Positions 1 to 6,862 of a stretch of DNA of 8,426 nt are shown piece after piece; the stretch's first letter is position 1, and every line of letters begins with the position of its first letter. The DNA lies in contig WLFS01000015.1 of assembly GCA_009703635.1 (NCBI GenBank), positions 1 through 8,426 on the forward strand, written 5' to 3'. The translations under genes and the position numbers were made by a program. The stretch comes from Actinomycetota bacterium (lineage in GTDB: Bacteria > Actinomycetota > Actinomycetes > Actinomycetales > Microbacteriaceae). Under the pieces are notes generated by a model. It worked only from the letters and a program-made list of their open reading frames with translations, was not told the origin of the DNA and made no database searches.

Positions 1-8
1 GCTATCTG

Positions 9-81
9 TGGGCCCTACCGGGCTCGAACCGATGACATCCACGGTGTAAACGTGGCGCTCTACCAACTGAGCTAAAGGCCC
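9..81 (-). tRNA. tRNA-Val (anticodon UAC)
   Basis: Read on the minus strand this folds as a complete 73-nt cloverleaf. The 7-bp acceptor stem GGGCCTT pairs with AGGGCCC (one T-G wobble), with discriminator A at position 9. The D arm is GCTC/GAGC. The anticodon stem CCACG/CGTGG encloses loop TTTACAC, giving anticodon TAC for valine GUA codons (and GUG by wobble). The variable loop has 5 nt, and the T arm ATCGG/CCGGT has loop TTCGAGC. The bases after the discriminator are CAG, so the 3' CCA is not encoded and must be added by the nucleotidyltransferase, as is common in actinobacteria. It lies 35 nt downstream of the peroxiredoxin gene in the same direction. I see no convincing promoter or terminator in that gap, so co-transcription and processing are possible. 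Confidence 0.96.
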
Positions 82-116
82 TCAAACATGCGCCATAAGG
101 CAACTACAAAACTCTA

Positions 117-575
117 CTACAAAGCCGCTAGAGCCTGGTGGTAGCTAGCGAGGTCACGGGCTTCGCCTGGACCGTTGACAAACTTGGCTCGAATAATGCC
201 GTCGGTATCAATCAAAAAGGTTCCACGAATCGCAAAGCCTAGATCTTCCTTGAAGACGCCATATTTCTGTGCCACACCACCGTGCGGCCAGAAATCTGCA
301 AGCACCTGGAATTTATAGCCTTCTTTTTCAGCAAACTGCTTCTGGGTGTACTTGGAGTCAACGGAGATGGCCATTAATTCCACGTCCTTGGACTCAAAGG
401 CAGCAAAGTTATCGCGTAGTTCACAAAGTTCACCTGTGCAGGTGCCGGAGAACGAGAGCGGGTAGAAAACCAGCACTACGGGCTTCTTGCCAGCAAATGA
501 GGAAAGCTTTATGGCTTCCCCGTTCTGGTTGGTGAGTTCAAAATCTGGGGCCTTGTCGCCAATTTCTACTGCCAT
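117..575 (-). CDS. AhpE/BCP-type thiol peroxiredoxin
   Basis: This 152-residue protein matches the usual length of cytoplasmic peroxiredoxins that reduce H2O2, organic hydroperoxides or peroxynitrite. The thioredoxin fold begins at VEIGDKAPDF. The active site is P39-L-S-F-S43-G-T-C46, with peroxidatic Cys46 and Ser in the usual Thr position; the catalytic Arg is R117 in IRGTF. The DFWPHGGVAQKYGVF segment (94-108) is very like Mycobacterium tuberculosis AhpE. Unlike that one-Cys enzyme there is a second cysteine, Cys51, five residues after Cys46, at the resolving-Cys position of E. coli BCP. It may therefore cycle through a 46-51 disulfide (inference). The ATG at 575 is preceded by AAGGAG four bases upstream. 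The gene is divergent from aceE; in M. tuberculosis ahpE also lies close to aceE. No signal peptide or membrane segment is visible. Confidence 0.93.
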   Translation of the reverse strand: MAVEIGDKAPDFELTNQNGEAIKLSSFAGKKPVVLVFYPLSFSGTCTGELCELRDNFAAFESKDVELMAISVDSKYTQKQFAEKEGYKFQVLADFWPHGGVAQKYGVFKEDLGFAIRGTFLIDTDGIIRAKFVNGPGEARDLASYHQALAAL

Positions 576-640
576 GACTCTCCTTGTAGTTTGTGGTTTC
601 TAGAGTACTTTCCCAGCGTCCAAAACCCCAAATGGAGCCT

Positions 641-669
641 CTGACCAAACGTAGCTAAACTGCTAGAAG
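641..669 (+). promoter_or_regulatory. Candidate sigma-70-type promoter for the aceE-fab operon
   Basis: The -35-like CTGACC (641-646) and -10-like TAGAAG (664-669) are separated by 17 bp. Transcription would start near 676, leaving a leader of about 68 nt before the aceE start codon. Each box matches the consensus at four of six positions, so this is a plausible but weak candidate. It is supported mainly by position and spacing. Confidence 0.28.
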
Positions 670-684
670 CCTAAACAAATAGGC
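669..684. repeat. Short perfect inverted repeat at the predicted aceE transcription start
   Basis: The sequence GCCTA-N6-TAGGC is a perfect 5-bp inverted repeat with 6-nt spacer AACAAA. It sits just after the candidate -10 box and spans the predicted start site. A half-site spacing of about one helical turn is typical of an operator bound by a dimeric regulator. It could also be a weak 5' leader hairpin or chance. No regulator is assigned. Confidence 0.35.
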
Positions 685-730
685 CTCCCTGGCTTGCTCA
701 CAAAATCGAGACTTGCCGCCTGCTTTAGAA

Positions 731-746
731 GAGAGGACCCGCGTTG
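731..746 (+). promoter_or_regulatory. Ribosome binding site deciding the TTG start of aceE
   Basis: GAGAGGA (731-737) stands six bases before a TTG codon at 744. No ATG or GTG with comparable upstream purines lies nearby in this frame, so the TTG is taken as the start. Confidence 0.75.
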
Positions 747-3470
747 TCCATTAACAACAATGACGCCTACGCAGTCTCAAACCCAGATATCGACCCACAG
801 GAAACTTCCGAGTGGATGGAGTCGCTAGACCAAGCTGCTAAAACTCACGGCCGAGGTCGGGCACGCGAAATCATGCTCAATCTTCTAAGAAGATCCCACG
901 AGCTTCAGCTAAATGTTCCTCTCGTTCCTACAACCGACTACATAAACACAATCTCCCCTGAGGACGAACCAGTTTTTCCAGGAAATGAGCAAATTGAGCG
1001 CACCTATCGCGCGTGGATGCGTTGGAACGCAGCGATGCTCGTTCATCGAGCACAGCGACCTGGAATTGCCGTTGGTGGACACATCTCAACTTTTGCCTCA
1101 TCGGCATCTTTGTATGAAGTTGGCTTCAACCACTTCTTCAAGGGTCAAGACCACCCTTCCGGTGGTGACCAGATTTTCATTCAGGGTCACGCCTCCCCCG
1201 GTCCTTACGCTCGAGCATTCCTCGAAGGACGTCTGACCGAAGATCAGCTCAACGGTTTCCGCCAAGAAAAATCTCACGCTGGTGGCGGACTATCTTCTTA
1301 CCCACACCCAAGATTGATGCCAGAGTTTTGGCAGTTCCCTACTGTTTCAATGGGTCTTGGTCCAATCAACGCCATTTACCAAGCACAGCTAAACCGTTAT
1401 GTTCACAACCGCGGTTTCCGCGACACCTCAGAACAGCACGTTTGGGCATTCTTGGGAGATGGTGAGCTAGACGAGGTCGAAAGCCGTGGAGCACTCCAGC
1501 TGGCTGCCAATGATGGCCTAGATAATTTGACCTTTGTTGTTAACGCCAACCTGCAGCGCCTTGATGGCCCAGTAAGAGGTAACGGCAAGATCATCCAGGA
1601 ACTTGAGTCATTCTTTAGAGGAGCCGGTTGGAACGTCATCAAAGTTATCTGGGGACGTGAGTGGGATCAGCTGCTTTCTAAGGATCACGATGGTGCACTT
1701 GTAGATTTGATGAACAGAACCCCCGATGGTGACTACCAAACCTACAAAACCGAGTCCGGTGCATTCGTGCGTGAGAACTTCTTCGGTCGCGATCCAAGAA
1801 CCCTTGAGCTTGTTTCAAGCATGACCGACGAGCAAATTTGGGGTCTAAGACGTGGTGGACATGACTATAAGAAGGTTTACGCCGCCTACAAGGCCGCTAC
1901 CGAGCAAAAGGGCAAGCCAACGGTCATCATTGCCAAGACCATCAAGGGCTACAACCTAGGCAAGACTTTCGAAGGTCGAAACGCCACTCACCAGATGAAA
2001 AAACTAACCCTGGCTGATCTAAAGCAGTTCCGCGATGAAATGCGGGTGCCGATTAGCGATGCCGAGCTGGAGCGCGATCCGTACCAGCCTCCTTACTACC
2101 ACCCGGGAGAATCAGCTCCGGAGATTCAGTACATGCACGCTCGAAGAAAAGAACTTGGCGGATACCTGCCAGAGCGTCGAAGCAAGTACGTGAACTTCAA
2201 CCTTCCAGAAACTTCCACCTACGACATTTCCAAAGGCGGATCTGGAAATCAAGAAGTAGCCACCACGATGGCTTTTGTTCGACTCTTGAAGGACCTACTT
2301 CGCTCAAGTGAACTTGGACCAAGACTGGTTCCAATCATTCCTGACGAGGCAAGAACGTTCGGTATGGACGCTTTTTTCCCAACCGCAAAGATTTACAACC
2401 CAAACGGTCAGCACTACCTTTCGGTAGATCGAGACCTACTTCTGAACTACAAGGAATCAGAGACCGGTCAGATTCTGCACACCGGAATCAACGAAGCCGG
2501 ATCTCTAGCTGCTTTCACAGCAGTTGGAACTAGCTACTCGACTCAAGGTCAGCCGCTTATTCCAATCTACGTTTTCTACTCAATGTTTGGATTCCAGAGA
2601 ACTGCTGATGCGATTTGGGCCGCAACCGATCAGATGACTCGTGGCTTCATGATTGGAGCAACCGCAGGTCGCACAACCCTAACTGGCGAAGGTCTGCAGC
2701 ACGCCGATGGCCACTCACCGCTACTTGCATCCACCAACACTGGAGTAATCAGCTACGACCCGGCATACGGCTATGAGATTGGCCACATCATGCGTGCAGG
2801 ACTCGAAAGAATGTATGGCGGAGATCACAAAGATCCAAACGTGATTTACTACATCACTGTTTACAACGAGCCTTACATTCAGCCGGCCGAGCCTGAGAAC
2901 GTTGACGTCGAAGGTTTGCTCAAAGGTATTCACCGGGTCAGCGAGAACTTCTCAGGGGGAAGAAAAATGCAACTGCTGGCATCAGGTGTTGCTCTCCCTT
3001 GGGCATTCGAAGCTCAGGGGCTTTTGCAAAATGACTGGGGTGTTTCAGCAGATATCTGGTCGGTAACCAGCTGGACCGAACTTCGTCGCGACGGATTAGC
3101 TAAAGACCGCGAGAAGTTCCTGAACCCTAACTCACCCGTTGAGGCTAGCTACCTAACCAAGAAACTATCCGGACTGTCAGGACCATTCCTTGGCGTCAGC
3201 GATTACATGCACGCTGTTCCTGACCAGATCAGAGCCTGGGTTCCTGGTGACTACGCAACCTTAGGTGCTGATGGTTTTGGATTCTCAGATACCAGACCTG
3301 CCGCACGTCGCGAGTTCAAGATTGACGGACCATCAATTGCAGTTCGCGCTTTGCAGCAGTTGGTAGAACGAGGCGAGCTTGATCACTCAGTACTTCAGAT
3401 GGCAATCGACCGATACCAGCTGCACAACGTAAACGCTGGAACAAGTGGAACTGCTGGTGGCGAAGCCTAA
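744..3470 (+). CDS. aceE: Pyruvate dehydrogenase E1 component, homodimeric type
   Basis: This 908-residue thiamine-diphosphate enzyme decarboxylates pyruvate and passes the acetyl group to the lipoyl E2 subunit, feeding acetyl-CoA to the citric acid cycle and lipid synthesis. Length and motif order match E. coli AceE (about 890 residues). [13 protein letters not shown] carries active-site His149. The ThDP/Mg motif starts at G238-D239-G240-E and ends at N269-L-Q271. The KTIKGYNLG...ATHQMKK loop corresponds to the mobile active-site loop. The second half holds [15 protein letters not shown], the GINEAG segment with conserved Glu584, and [13 protein letters not shown]. Translation starts at TTG, chosen from the ribosome binding site and the alignable N-terminus. 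No aceF or lpd follows; stand-alone aceE is usual in actinobacteria. The 3' end overlaps the fasR-like gene by 14 bp or more, implying a shared transcript. Confidence 0.97.
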   Translation: MSINNNDAYAVSNPDIDPQETSEWMESLDQAAKTHGRGRAREIMLNLLRRSHELQLNVPLVPTTDYINTISPEDEPVFPGNEQIERTYRAWMRWNAAMLVHRAQRPGIAVGGHISTFASSASLYEVGFNHFFKGQDHPSGGDQIFIQGHASPGPYARAFLEGRLTEDQLNGFRQEKSHAGGGLSSYPHPRLMPEFWQFPTVSMGLGPINAIYQAQLNRYVHNRGFRDTSEQHVWAFLGDGELDEVESRGALQLAANDGLDNLTFVVNANLQRLDGPVRGNGKIIQELESFFRGAGWNVIKVIWGREWDQLLSKDHDGALVDLMNRTPDGDYQTYKTESGAFVRENFFGRDPRTLELVSSMTDEQIWGLRRGGHDYKKVYAAYKAATEQKGKPTVIIAKTIKGYNLGKTFEGRNATHQMKKLTLADLKQFRDEMRVPISDAELERDPYQPPYYHPGESAPEIQYMHARRKELGGYLPERRSKYVNFNLPETSTYDISKGGSGNQEVATTMAFVRLLKDLLRSSELGPRLVPIIPDEARTFGMDAFFPTAKIYNPNGQHYLSVDRDLLLNYKESETGQILHTGINEAGSLAAFTAVGTSYSTQGQPLIPIYVFYSMFGFQRTADAIWAATDQMTRGFMIGATAGRTTLTGEGLQHADGHSPLLASTNTGVISYDPAYGYEIGHIMRAGLERMYGGDHKDPNVIYYITVYNEPYIQPAEPENVDVEGLLKGIHRVSENFSGGRKMQLLASGVALPWAFEAQGLLQNDWGVSADIWSVTSWTELRRDGLAKDREKFLNPNSPVEASYLTKKLSGLSGPFLGVSDYMHAVPDQIRAWVPGDYATLGADGFGFSDTRPAARREFKIDGPSIAVRALQQLVERGELDHSVLQMAIDRYQLHNVNAGTSGTAGGEA

Positions 3471-4641
3471 GGATGAAACCCTCGAGTGGTTGCACTCCAT
3501 CGCCGGAGAACTAGCAACCACCACGCTGGCTCGCCTTGACCAAACTCTGCCCTGGTATCGGCAAATGCCTGCTTCCAGGCGATCAGCGGTTGGACTGGTT
3601 GCTCAAGCCGGTATTACCTCGTTTTTGTCCTGGTACGAAAATCCAAAATCGCAACCCTGGGTTGCTGCCGATGTTTTCTCAACCGCTCCCCGTGAACTGC
3701 TTCGTTCGATCTCTCTGCAAGAAACTCTGCAGCTTATTCGTGTTGTAGTGCAGGTAGTTGAAGACCGAGTAATTCAGGAGCACAGCGAATTGCGAGAAGC
3801 GGTGCTTCTGTATTCCCGAGAAATTGCATTTAGTGCAGCTGATGTTTATGCAAAGGCTGCCGAGGCACGCGGGCTCTGGGACGCCCGTCTAGAAGCTCTT
3901 GTAGTTGACACAATCTTGAGTGGAGAAAGCGAAGAAGAGCTGTCCTCTCGGATCTCAGCCCTCGGTTGGAAAGCGCGCGGTGCAGTCACGGTCATGATCG
4001 GCAGCTTCGCAGAAGTAACCGATGTTGACGCTTTAAGGCGCAATGCCCGCAGACACTCTGCGGACGTTCTAGTTGGAATTCACGGTGATCGACTAATCGT
4101 GGTGGTTGGAACCATTCCAAACGAGAATGAGACCGCCACTGCAGCTGCTTCACTGTTTGGGCTTTGTTCGGTGTTCCTTGACAGTTTTGGTCCAGGTCCG
4201 ATTGTGGTGGGAACAGAAGTGCCATCGATCAGCGAAGCCAACCGGTCTGCCAAATCCGCTCTTGCTGGTATCGCAGTAGTTGGCTCATGGGCGAAGGCAC
4301 CAAGGCCAATCTCTGCTGACGACTTACTTGCGGAACGTGCACTTGCAGGAGACATGCTCGCAAAAAACACTCTGCTTAACAAGATCTACCGTCCGCTTGC
4401 AAAAAACTCCCCTGATCTTTTGGAGACGCTAGTTTCGTACCTTGAATCGGGTCGCTCGCTTGAGGTCACAGCCAGGGAGCTTTTCGTGCACAGCAACACC
4501 GTTAGGTATCGACTAAAAAGAATTGCAGAACTTATCGGATGGGATGCCACCGGCTCCAGAGAGTCGTTCGTTCTTCAAGTAGCAACAGTTCTAGGTGCCA
4601 TGACAGAACATGAACAAGGCACCAGTAAGAGGTGGAAATGA
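3457..4641 (+). CDS. fasR: PucR/CdaR-family transcriptional regulator, FasR-like activator of fatty acid synthesis
   Basis: This 394-residue cytoplasmic regulator has the PucR-family C-terminal helix-turn-helix at about 321-380, with the hallmark [13 protein letters not shown] around N347-T-V-R-Y-R352. Before it is a divergent GGDEF-like (CdaR-type) middle region at roughly 150-280. The N-terminal region, with [23 protein letters not shown], is characteristic of this actinobacterial subgroup. Family and position directly before fabD match Streptomyces coelicolor FasR, which activates fabDHPF, and Rv2242 of M. tuberculosis, which lies between aceE and fabD. Control of the fab genes here is inferred. 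GTG at 3457 is preferred because GTGGAA stands six bases upstream; GTG at 3445 adds four residues but has poor spacing. Either start overlaps aceE. The stop overlaps the fabD start in an ATGA. The effector is unknown. The unrelated TetR-type FasR of mycobacteria should not be confused with it. Confidence 0.85.
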   Translation: MAKPKDETLEWLHSIAGELATTTLARLDQTLPWYRQMPASRRSAVGLVAQAGITSFLSWYENPKSQPWVAADVFSTAPRELLRSISLQETLQLIRVVVQVVEDRVIQEHSELREAVLLYSREIAFSAADVYAKAAEARGLWDARLEALVVDTILSGESEEELSSRISALGWKARGAVTVMIGSFAEVTDVDALRRNARRHSADVLVGIHGDRLIVVVGTIPNENETATAAASLFGLCSVFLDSFGPGPIVVGTEVPSISEANRSAKSALAGIAVVGSWAKAPRPISADDLLAERALAGDMLAKNTLLNKIYRPLAKNSPDLLETLVSYLESGRSLEVTARELFVHSNTVRYRLKRIAELIGWDATGSRESFVLQVATVLGAMTEHEQGTSKRWK

Positions 4642-5555
4642 TCTGCATCGCATGCCCTGGCCAAGGCTCGCAAGCACCGGGATTTCTGACTCCTTGGCTT
4701 GAGATTCCAGTATTCAAAGAGCAAATTGAAAAAGCCTCGACTGTACTTGGAATTGATCTTGTTCACTACGGCACAGTTGCTGACGCCGATGCAATCAGGG
4801 ATACCAAAATTGCGCAACCTCTAATTGTTGCGGCAGGAATTGCCAGCTACCTAACGCTTAAGGATTCACTCGGTGAGGCGTTGGTTGTTTCCGCTACCGC
4901 CGGCCACTCAGTTGGGGAGATCACTGCGGCATACGTTTCTGGGATCTTTGATGCCGACAATGCATTGAGATTTGTTCAGCGACGAGGGAATGAAATGGCG
5001 GATGCAGCAGCGCTTGAGCAAAGCTCGATGGCGGCAGTTGTTGGAGGCGAAATTACTGCAGTACTTGCGCACTTGGAATCAGTTGGATTGTTTGCAGCAA
5101 ACTACAACGGAGCTGGCCAAGTTGTTGCAGCTGGATCAAAAGACGTTATTGACGCTCTGGTAGCTTCTCCCCCAGCTGGAAGTCGAGTTATTGCTTTGCA
5201 GGTGGCTGGAGCGTTCCACACGTCGTACATGGAACCAGCTAGATTGCCGCTGGCAACTTTCGCCAAGGAATTAAGCGTCCAGGATCCTCAAATTTCTATC
5301 TGGACCAACAACGATGGCTCACTAGTTGAGTCAGGCCAAAAGTACTTAGATCTGATGGTCAATCAGGTTTCAAATCCAGTGCGGTGGGATAAGACCATGG
5401 AATCAATGGAAGGCGCAAATGTTTCAGTGATGGTTGAGCTGCTTCCCGCGGGGGCACTGTCGGGAATCGCTAAAAGAGCGATGCCAAACACTGTGGCTAT
5501 CGCACTAAAAACTCCTGCTGACTTGGATAAAGTTGCCGAAGCGATAGGAAAGTAG
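4638..5555 (+). CDS. fabD: Malonyl-CoA:ACP transacylase
   Basis: This 305-residue enzyme transfers malonyl from CoA to the phosphopantetheine arm of acyl carrier protein, supplying the extender unit of FAS-II. PGQGSQ (7-12) forms the oxyanion-hole loop. The nucleophile elbow GHSVGE carries Ser91. QRRG contains Arg116, which binds the malonyl carboxylate. N155-Y-N-G-A-G-Q161 is the typical ferredoxin-like subdomain motif, AGAFHT gives catalytic His194, and NPVRW (246-250) is also conserved. Length agrees with E. coli FabD (309). ATG at 4638 is chosen over GTG at 4632 because AAGAGG (4627-4632) stands five bases upstream and the ATG forms an ATGA overlap with the fasR stop. This suggests translational coupling. 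No room remains for a separate promoter upstream. Confidence 0.95.
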   Translation: MICIACPGQGSQAPGFLTPWLEIPVFKEQIEKASTVLGIDLVHYGTVADADAIRDTKIAQPLIVAAGIASYLTLKDSLGEALVVSATAGHSVGEITAAYVSGIFDADNALRFVQRRGNEMADAAALEQSSMAAVVGGEITAVLAHLESVGLFAANYNGAGQVVAAGSKDVIDALVASPPAGSRVIALQVAGAFHTSYMEPARLPLATFAKELSVQDPQISIWTNNDGSLVESGQKYLDLMVNQVSNPVRWDKTMESMEGANVSVMVELLPAGALSGIAKRAMPNTVAIALKTPADLDKVAEAIGK

Positions 5556-5565
5556 AGCCCACCCC

Positions 5566-6564
5566 ATGGCAAAGCTGAATCAATCAACTGCGGTTGCGTA
5601 TTCAAAGATTTACTCAATTGGTGCAGCTCGCGGCGACCTGACCGTGACAAATGACGATGTCGCAGGACCGATTAACTCCTCTGACGATTGGATTACCCAG
5701 CGGACAGGCATCATCACCCGAAAGCGAGCCAGTAAAGACCGATCGCTGATGGACATGGCGGTCGAGGCCAGCAACGAAGCAATCAAGAAAGCCGGCATTC
5801 AGCCCTCGGAGATTGAAGCCGTGATTTTCTCCACCATCACTCATCCCTACCAGACGCCATCTGCAGCAGCACTGCTTGCCGAACTGGTTGGTGCTAATCC
5901 AGCCCCAGCTTTTGATATTTCAGCTGCCTGCGCCGGCTATTGCTACGGCATAGCCCAGGCAGACTCGTTAGTTCGATCTGGAACAGCGAAGTATGTTCTG
6001 GTTGTTGGAGGAGAAAAGCTAACCGACTTTATTGACCCAACTGATCGTTCAATTTCATTTTTGTTGGGCGATGGTGCAGGAGCTGCGATTGTGGGGCCAT
6101 CCGATACTCCAGGAATATCAAAGAGTGTTTGGGGAAGCGATGGAAGTAAATGGGAAGCAGTTGGAATGACTGGTTCGCTGCTTGATTTCCGCGATGGCAC
6201 CGCAGCGTGGCCAACACTGGTTCAGGAAGGTCAAACGGTGTTTCGCTGGGCAGTTTGGGAGATGGTAAAAGTTGCCAAAGAGGCTCTCGAAGTAGCTGGC
6301 GTGAAGGCGGAAGATCTCAACGCAATTGTTATGCATCAGGCCAACGAGAGAATCATCGACGAAATGGCGAAGCAACTAGCGCTTCCGGAGCACGTGGTGG
6401 TGGCCAAAGATATCAAGACAACCGGCAACACGTCGGCAGCTAGCATCCCATTAGCTATGCACGCCCTTTTGGAGCAGGGTCAAATAAAGTCAGGCGATTT
6501 GGCTCTACAAATAGGCTTTGGGGCAGGTTTGGCCTTCGGTGCCCAGGTAGTGGTTGTGCCCTAA
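5566..6564 (+). CDS. fabH: Beta-ketoacyl-ACP synthase III (KAS III)
   Basis: This 332-residue initiating condensing enzyme joins an acyl-CoA starter to malonyl-ACP. The complete Cys-His-Asn triad is visible: Cys122 in SAACAGYCYG, His257 in MHQANERI and Asn288 in TGNTSAASIP. The N-terminal SSDDWITQRTGI is the usual FabH start-region motif, and GFGAGLAFGA closes the C-terminus. In actinobacteria FabH often prefers branched starters that lead to iso/anteiso fatty acids; the sequence alone does not show that here. The gene begins 10 nt after fabD. ATG at 5566 gives an N-terminus like its relatives, but the upstream sequence offers only a weak purine run (GTAGAG), so it probably depends on coupling to fabD translation. 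Confidence 0.95.
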   Translation: MAKLNQSTAVAYSKIYSIGAARGDLTVTNDDVAGPINSSDDWITQRTGIITRKRASKDRSLMDMAVEASNEAIKKAGIQPSEIEAVIFSTITHPYQTPSAAALLAELVGANPAPAFDISAACAGYCYGIAQADSLVRSGTAKYVLVVGGEKLTDFIDPTDRSISFLLGDGAGAAIVGPSDTPGISKSVWGSDGSKWEAVGMTGSLLDFRDGTAAWPTLVQEGQTVFRWAVWEMVKVAKEALEVAGVKAEDLNAIVMHQANERIIDEMAKQLALPEHVVVAKDIKTTGNTSAASIPLAMHALLEQGQIKSGDLALQIGFGAGLAFGAQVVVVP

Positions 6565-6608
6565 ACTTGGGGCTGGTTCAAATAAAGAGTTCATAAGGAG
6601 AAATCAGA
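6565..6608 (+). promoter_or_regulatory. Strong ribosome binding site in the fabH-acpP gap
   Basis: This 44-bp spacer is the largest gap in the operon. It contains AAGGAG at 6595-6600, eight bases before the acpP ATG, the best Shine-Dalgarno sequence on the plus strand of the window. The rest is AT-rich (AAATAAAGAG) and probably unstructured, which fits the high ACP output needed relative to the enzymes. I see no convincing promoter boxes or hairpin. Confidence 0.7.
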
Positions 6609-6857
6609 ATGGCACTATCAGCAGCAGAAGTACTTGCAGGACTAGCGGAAATCGTAACCGACGAGACCGGAATCGCAACCGATGTAATCGCACTAGACAA
6701 GTCCTTCACCGACGACCTAGACATCGACTCAATCTCGATGATGACCATTGTGGTAAACGCCGAAGACAAATTCAATGTGAAAATTCCAGACGAAGAAGTG
6801 AAGAACCTTCTTACTGTTGGAGACGCCGTGAACTACATCACTAAGGCCCAAGGCTAA
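6609..6857 (+). CDS. acpP: Acyl carrier protein
   Basis: This 82-residue acidic four-helix carrier holds growing acyl chains as thioesters on 4'-phosphopantetheine. The attachment site is Ser41 in DLDIDSISM, the actinobacterial form of the usual DSL motif; modification by an AcpS-type transferase encoded elsewhere is expected. VNAEDKFNVKIPDEEV matches the helix II-III region that partner enzymes recognise, and the C-terminal VGDAVNYI is conserved. The length is typical. It is flanked by the FAS-II genes it serves and has the strongest ribosome binding site of the cluster. Its leucines use only CTA (4) and CTT (3), with no CTG, unlike high-GC actinobacteria. The FAS-II context makes a polyketide or nonribosomal-peptide carrier unlikely. 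Confidence 0.97.
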   Translation: MALSAAEVLAGLAEIVTDETGIATDVIALDKSFTDDLDIDSISMMTIVVNAEDKFNVKIPDEEVKNLLTVGDAVNYITKAQG

Positions 6858-6862
6858 AAACC

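Larger units (their letters stand above)
576..743. promoter_or_regulatory. Divergent promoter region between peroxiredoxin gene and aceE
   Basis: This 168-bp non-coding stretch must hold the peroxiredoxin promoter (minus strand) and the start of the long plus-strand operon, since no later gap is large enough for a main promoter. The best plus-strand candidate is CTGACC (641-646), 17 bp, TAGAAG (664-669), with 4 of 6 matches in each box. A possible minus-strand candidate is TTTTGG (complement of 620-625), 17 bp, TAGAAA (complement of 597-602). Both are weak and chosen by eye. An inverted repeat at 669-684 overlaps the predicted aceE transcription start. I see no riboswitch fold and no small ORF with a good ribosome binding site. 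Confidence 0.5.

Noticed and set aside
269..535. 88-residue plus-strand open frame inside the peroxiredoxin gene
   Set aside because: It is antisense to a clear peroxiredoxin with intact active site, has no ribosome binding site, and its composition (rich in R, Q, S, W) is that of a shadow frame.
5363..5650. 95-residue minus-strand frame across the fabD-fabH junction
   Set aside because: It is antisense to conserved parts of both genes, with no recognisable domain or ribosome binding site.
6554..6600. Possible internal promoter before acpP
   Set aside because: TTGTGC or TTGGGG can be paired with AT-rich stretches near 6577-6595, but no -10 box reaches a reasonable match; the AT richness is better explained by an open ribosome binding site.
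6554..6844. 96-residue plus-strand frame overlapping acpP
   Set aside because: It is out of frame with an unmistakable acyl carrier protein and its product is a low-complexity run of R, N and S residues; a frame shadow.
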